Positions 62,405 to 64,000 of a DNA stretch of 64,000 nt are shown here, in pieces. Every line of letters begins with the position of its first letter. Positions within the stretch are counted from its first letter, which is position 1. The stretch is from Rhodococcus triatomae BKS 15-14 (GTDB lineage Bacteria > Actinomycetota > Actinomycetes > Mycobacteriales > Mycobacteriaceae), in contig AODO01000006.1 of the NCBI GenBank assembly GCA_000341795.1, positions 248,001-312,000 of the forward strand, written 5' to 3'. The position numbers were made by a program, and so were the translations under genes. The notes under the pieces are model-generated. The model made no database searches. It saw nothing but the letters and a program-made list of their open reading frames with translations, and had not been told where the DNA came from.

Positions 62405-63994
62405 TCAGGGTCGACTCAGCGCACTCGCGTTGTCGTTGTCCTGCTTCGGCGCGGCACCCGCGGTGTGGTCGAGCATTCCCTCGAGCACGTTCTTGCCGAT
62501 GGACGACTCCGACGGGAGCTCGATCGGGTAGTTGCCGTCGAAACAGGCCATGCACAGGCGGGACGCAGGCTGTTCCGTCGCCGCGACCATTCCGTCGATC
62601 GAGATGTAGCCGAGGGAGTCCGCGCCGATCGACCGGCGCACACCGTCGATCATCTCCTCGATGTTGCCGGGCTCGTGGTTGGTGCCGCCGGCGCCGTTCG
62701 CGATCAACTCGGCAGGTGACGCGAAGTCGATGCCGTAGAAGCACGGCCACTTCACCGGCGGCGACGCGATCCGGACGTGGATCTCCAGGGCGCCCGCCTC
62801 GCGGAGCATGCGGATCAGCGCACGCTGCGTGTTGCCGCGGACGATGGAGTCGTCGACGACGATCAGCCGCTTGCCGCGGATGACGTCCCGCAGCGGGTTC
62901 AGCTTGAGCCGGATACCGAGCTGGCGGATGGTCTGCGACGGCTGGATGAACGTCCGGCCGACGTACGCGTTCTTCATCAGGCCCTGGCCGTACGGGATGC
63001 CCGACCCCTGTGCGTAACCGACCGCGGCCGGGGTGCCGGACTCCGGGACCGGGATCACCAGGTCGCCGTCGATCGGGTGTTCCTTCGCGAGACGACGACC
63101 GATCTCCACGCGGGTGGCGTGCACCGACCGGCCGGCGATGGCGGTGTCCGGGCGCGCGAGGTAGACGTACTCGAACACGCAGCCCTTCGGCGTGGGGTTC
63201 GCGAACCGCGACGAGCGCACACCGTCCGCGTCGATCGCGAGCAGCTCTCCGGGCTCGATCTCGCGGACGAACGAGGCACCGACGATGTCGAGCGCGGCGG
63301 TCTCGGACGCCACCACCCAGCCACGGTCCAGGCGGCCGAGGACCAGCGGGCGGACACCGTGCGGGTCGCGCGCCGCGTACAGGGTGTGCTCGTCCATGAA
63401 GGTGAGGCAGAACGCGCCGCGCAGGGTCGGCAGCAGTTCCATCGCGGCCTGCTCGATGGTCCGGTCGGCCGCGGCGTGCGCGAGGAGCGCGCCGACGATG
63501 TCGGAGTCGGAGGTCGCGCCGCCGGGGCGCTTGCCGTTCGTCAGGCCCTCCGCGCGCGCCCGCTCGGCGAGTTCGGCGGTGTTGACCAGGTTGCCGTTGT
63601 GTCCGAGCGCGATGCCCGTGCCCGCGGCGGTCGTACGGAAGATCGGCTGGGCATTCTCCCAGGTGGTCGACCCGGTGGTCGAGTAGCGACAGTGTCCGAT
63701 GGCGACGTGCCCCGGCATCGCGCCGAGGGTCTGCTCGTCGAAGACCTGACTGACCAGACCGAGGTCCTTGAACACCAGCACCTGGGAGCCGTCCGCGACG
63801 GCGATGCCCGCCGCCTCCTGGCCGCGATGCTGCAGCGCGTACAGTCCGTAGTACGTGAGCTTCGCCACATCCTCGCCCGGAGCCCAGACACCGAAGACGC
63901 CACATTCCTCGCGGGGCGGCTGCTCGTCCTGATCGGACATGTCTGCGGGTGCGAGAAGATTCGGGCTGTTGACCGACAGATCGGCTGAAGTCAC
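62405..63994 (-). CDS. purF: Amidophosphoribosyltransferase PurF
   Basis: A 529-residue enzyme of the first committed purine step, making phosphoribosylamine from PRPP and glutamine. The N-terminal glutaminase nucleophile is Cys31 in REECGVFGVW, exposed after removal of a propeptide; the PRPP loop is IVVDDSIVRGNT near 385-396; Cys residues in the C-terminal half (PCFYGIDF, LCMACFDG) fit the Fe-S-type enzyme of Bacillus. GTG 63994 gives a 30-residue propeptide; ATG 63940 would give 12. Only six bases remain upstream in the window. Confidence 0.94.
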   Translation of the reverse strand: MTSADLSVNSPNLLAPADMSDQDEQPPREECGVFGVWAPGEDVAKLTYYGLYALQHRGQEAAGIAVADGSQVLVFKDLGLVSQVFDEQTLGAMPGHVAIGHCRYSTTGSTTWENAQPIFRTTAAGTGIALGHNGNLVNTAELAERARAEGLTNGKRPGGATSDSDIVGALLAHAAADRTIEQAAMELLPTLRGAFCLTFMDEHTLYAARDPHGVRPLVLGRLDRGWVVASETAALDIVGASFVREIEPGELLAIDADGVRSSRFANPTPKGCVFEYVYLARPDTAIAGRSVHATRVEIGRRLAKEHPIDGDLVIPVPESGTPAAVGYAQGSGIPYGQGLMKNAYVGRTFIQPSQTIRQLGIRLKLNPLRDVIRGKRLIVVDDSIVRGNTQRALIRMLREAGALEIHVRIASPPVKWPCFYGIDFASPAELIANGAGGTNHEPGNIEEMIDGVRRSIGADSLGYISIDGMVAATEQPASRLCMACFDGNYPIELPSESSIGKNVLEGMLDHTAGAAPKQDNDNASALSRP

Positions 63995-64000
63995 CGGGGT

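Overview
The window reads as the chromosome of a high-GC, mycothiol-using actinobacterium of the Mycobacteriales, most probably a Rhodococcus. The grounds are the roughly 67 percent G+C, the frequent GTG/TTG starts, and a gene set that includes mshD, a SigF/RsbW (UsfX-type) module, leaderless furA followed by katG, a DesA-type acyl-ACP desaturase and LmeA-like and LytR-CpsA-Psr envelope proteins. Gene order from about 28 kb to the right end also follows the block known in mycobacteria as Rv0808-Rv0824 (purF, purM, DUF3073, YgfZ, PabC, nitrobindin, sseC, sseA, thiX, lmeA, glnR, mshD, pst, phoU, LytR, dus, desA), with local additions. Genus-level assignment is inference. No phage, insertion sequence, CRISPR array or plasmid gene was seen.

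Left region (1-6 kb): a general stress response module. A partial STAS protein, two ATPase-fold anti-sigma proteins and SigF overlap by 4 bp each on the plus strand. Converging on them are a CHASE3 histidine kinase, an Rcp1-like receiver and a receiver-PP2C phosphatase, also with 4-bp overlaps, and a GAF-ANTAR antiterminator. The likely logic is signal to kinase to phosphatase to STAS/anti-sigma switch to SigF. From 6 to 8.6 kb lies a methyltransferase/polysaccharide deacetylase pair behind a probable IdeR iron box.

Region 8.6-21 kb: detoxification and metal homeostasis. ohrR-ohr, a GAP exporter, an SDR, a secreted CocE-type hydrolase, an RluA pseudouridine synthase, hmp flavohemoglobin under an NsrR-like box, an orphan zinc metallochaperone aztD under a Zur-like box, furA-katG and a voltage-gated-type K+ channel. 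Several of these start without a leader (TANNNT, six or seven bases, then the start codon) and their operators sit on the -35 region.

Region 21-30 kb: five tRNA genes (Asp, Phe, Asp, Glu on minus; Lys on plus), a TetR regulator, a CorA-like transporter with GQN instead of GMN, a STAS protein, two unknown genes, a divergent MFS exporter/LysR pair, and the desaturase. Region 29-43 kb: dusB, LytR-CpsA-Psr, phoU, a membrane-anchored phosphoesterase-fold protein, an F420-type oxidoreductase, an SDR, pstSCAB behind a PHO box, and a glnR-mshD-plsC operon.

Region 43-50 kb: lmeA, a membrane-tethered thioredoxin, then a sulfur operon (DUF4395, sseA, sseC) preceded by a leaderless polycysteine upstream ORF that probably senses cysteine supply. 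After it comes a leaderless 32-residue membrane microprotein coupled to nitrobindin, then a carboxylesterase and a secreted lipase. Region 50-64 kb: cydABDC (bd oxidase and its ABC exporter), pabC, a YgfZ-MOSC-asparaginase operon, DUF3073, and purM and purF. Intergenic spaces hold many strong hairpin terminators; the longest gene-poor stretches are 5902-6305 and 24408-24971.
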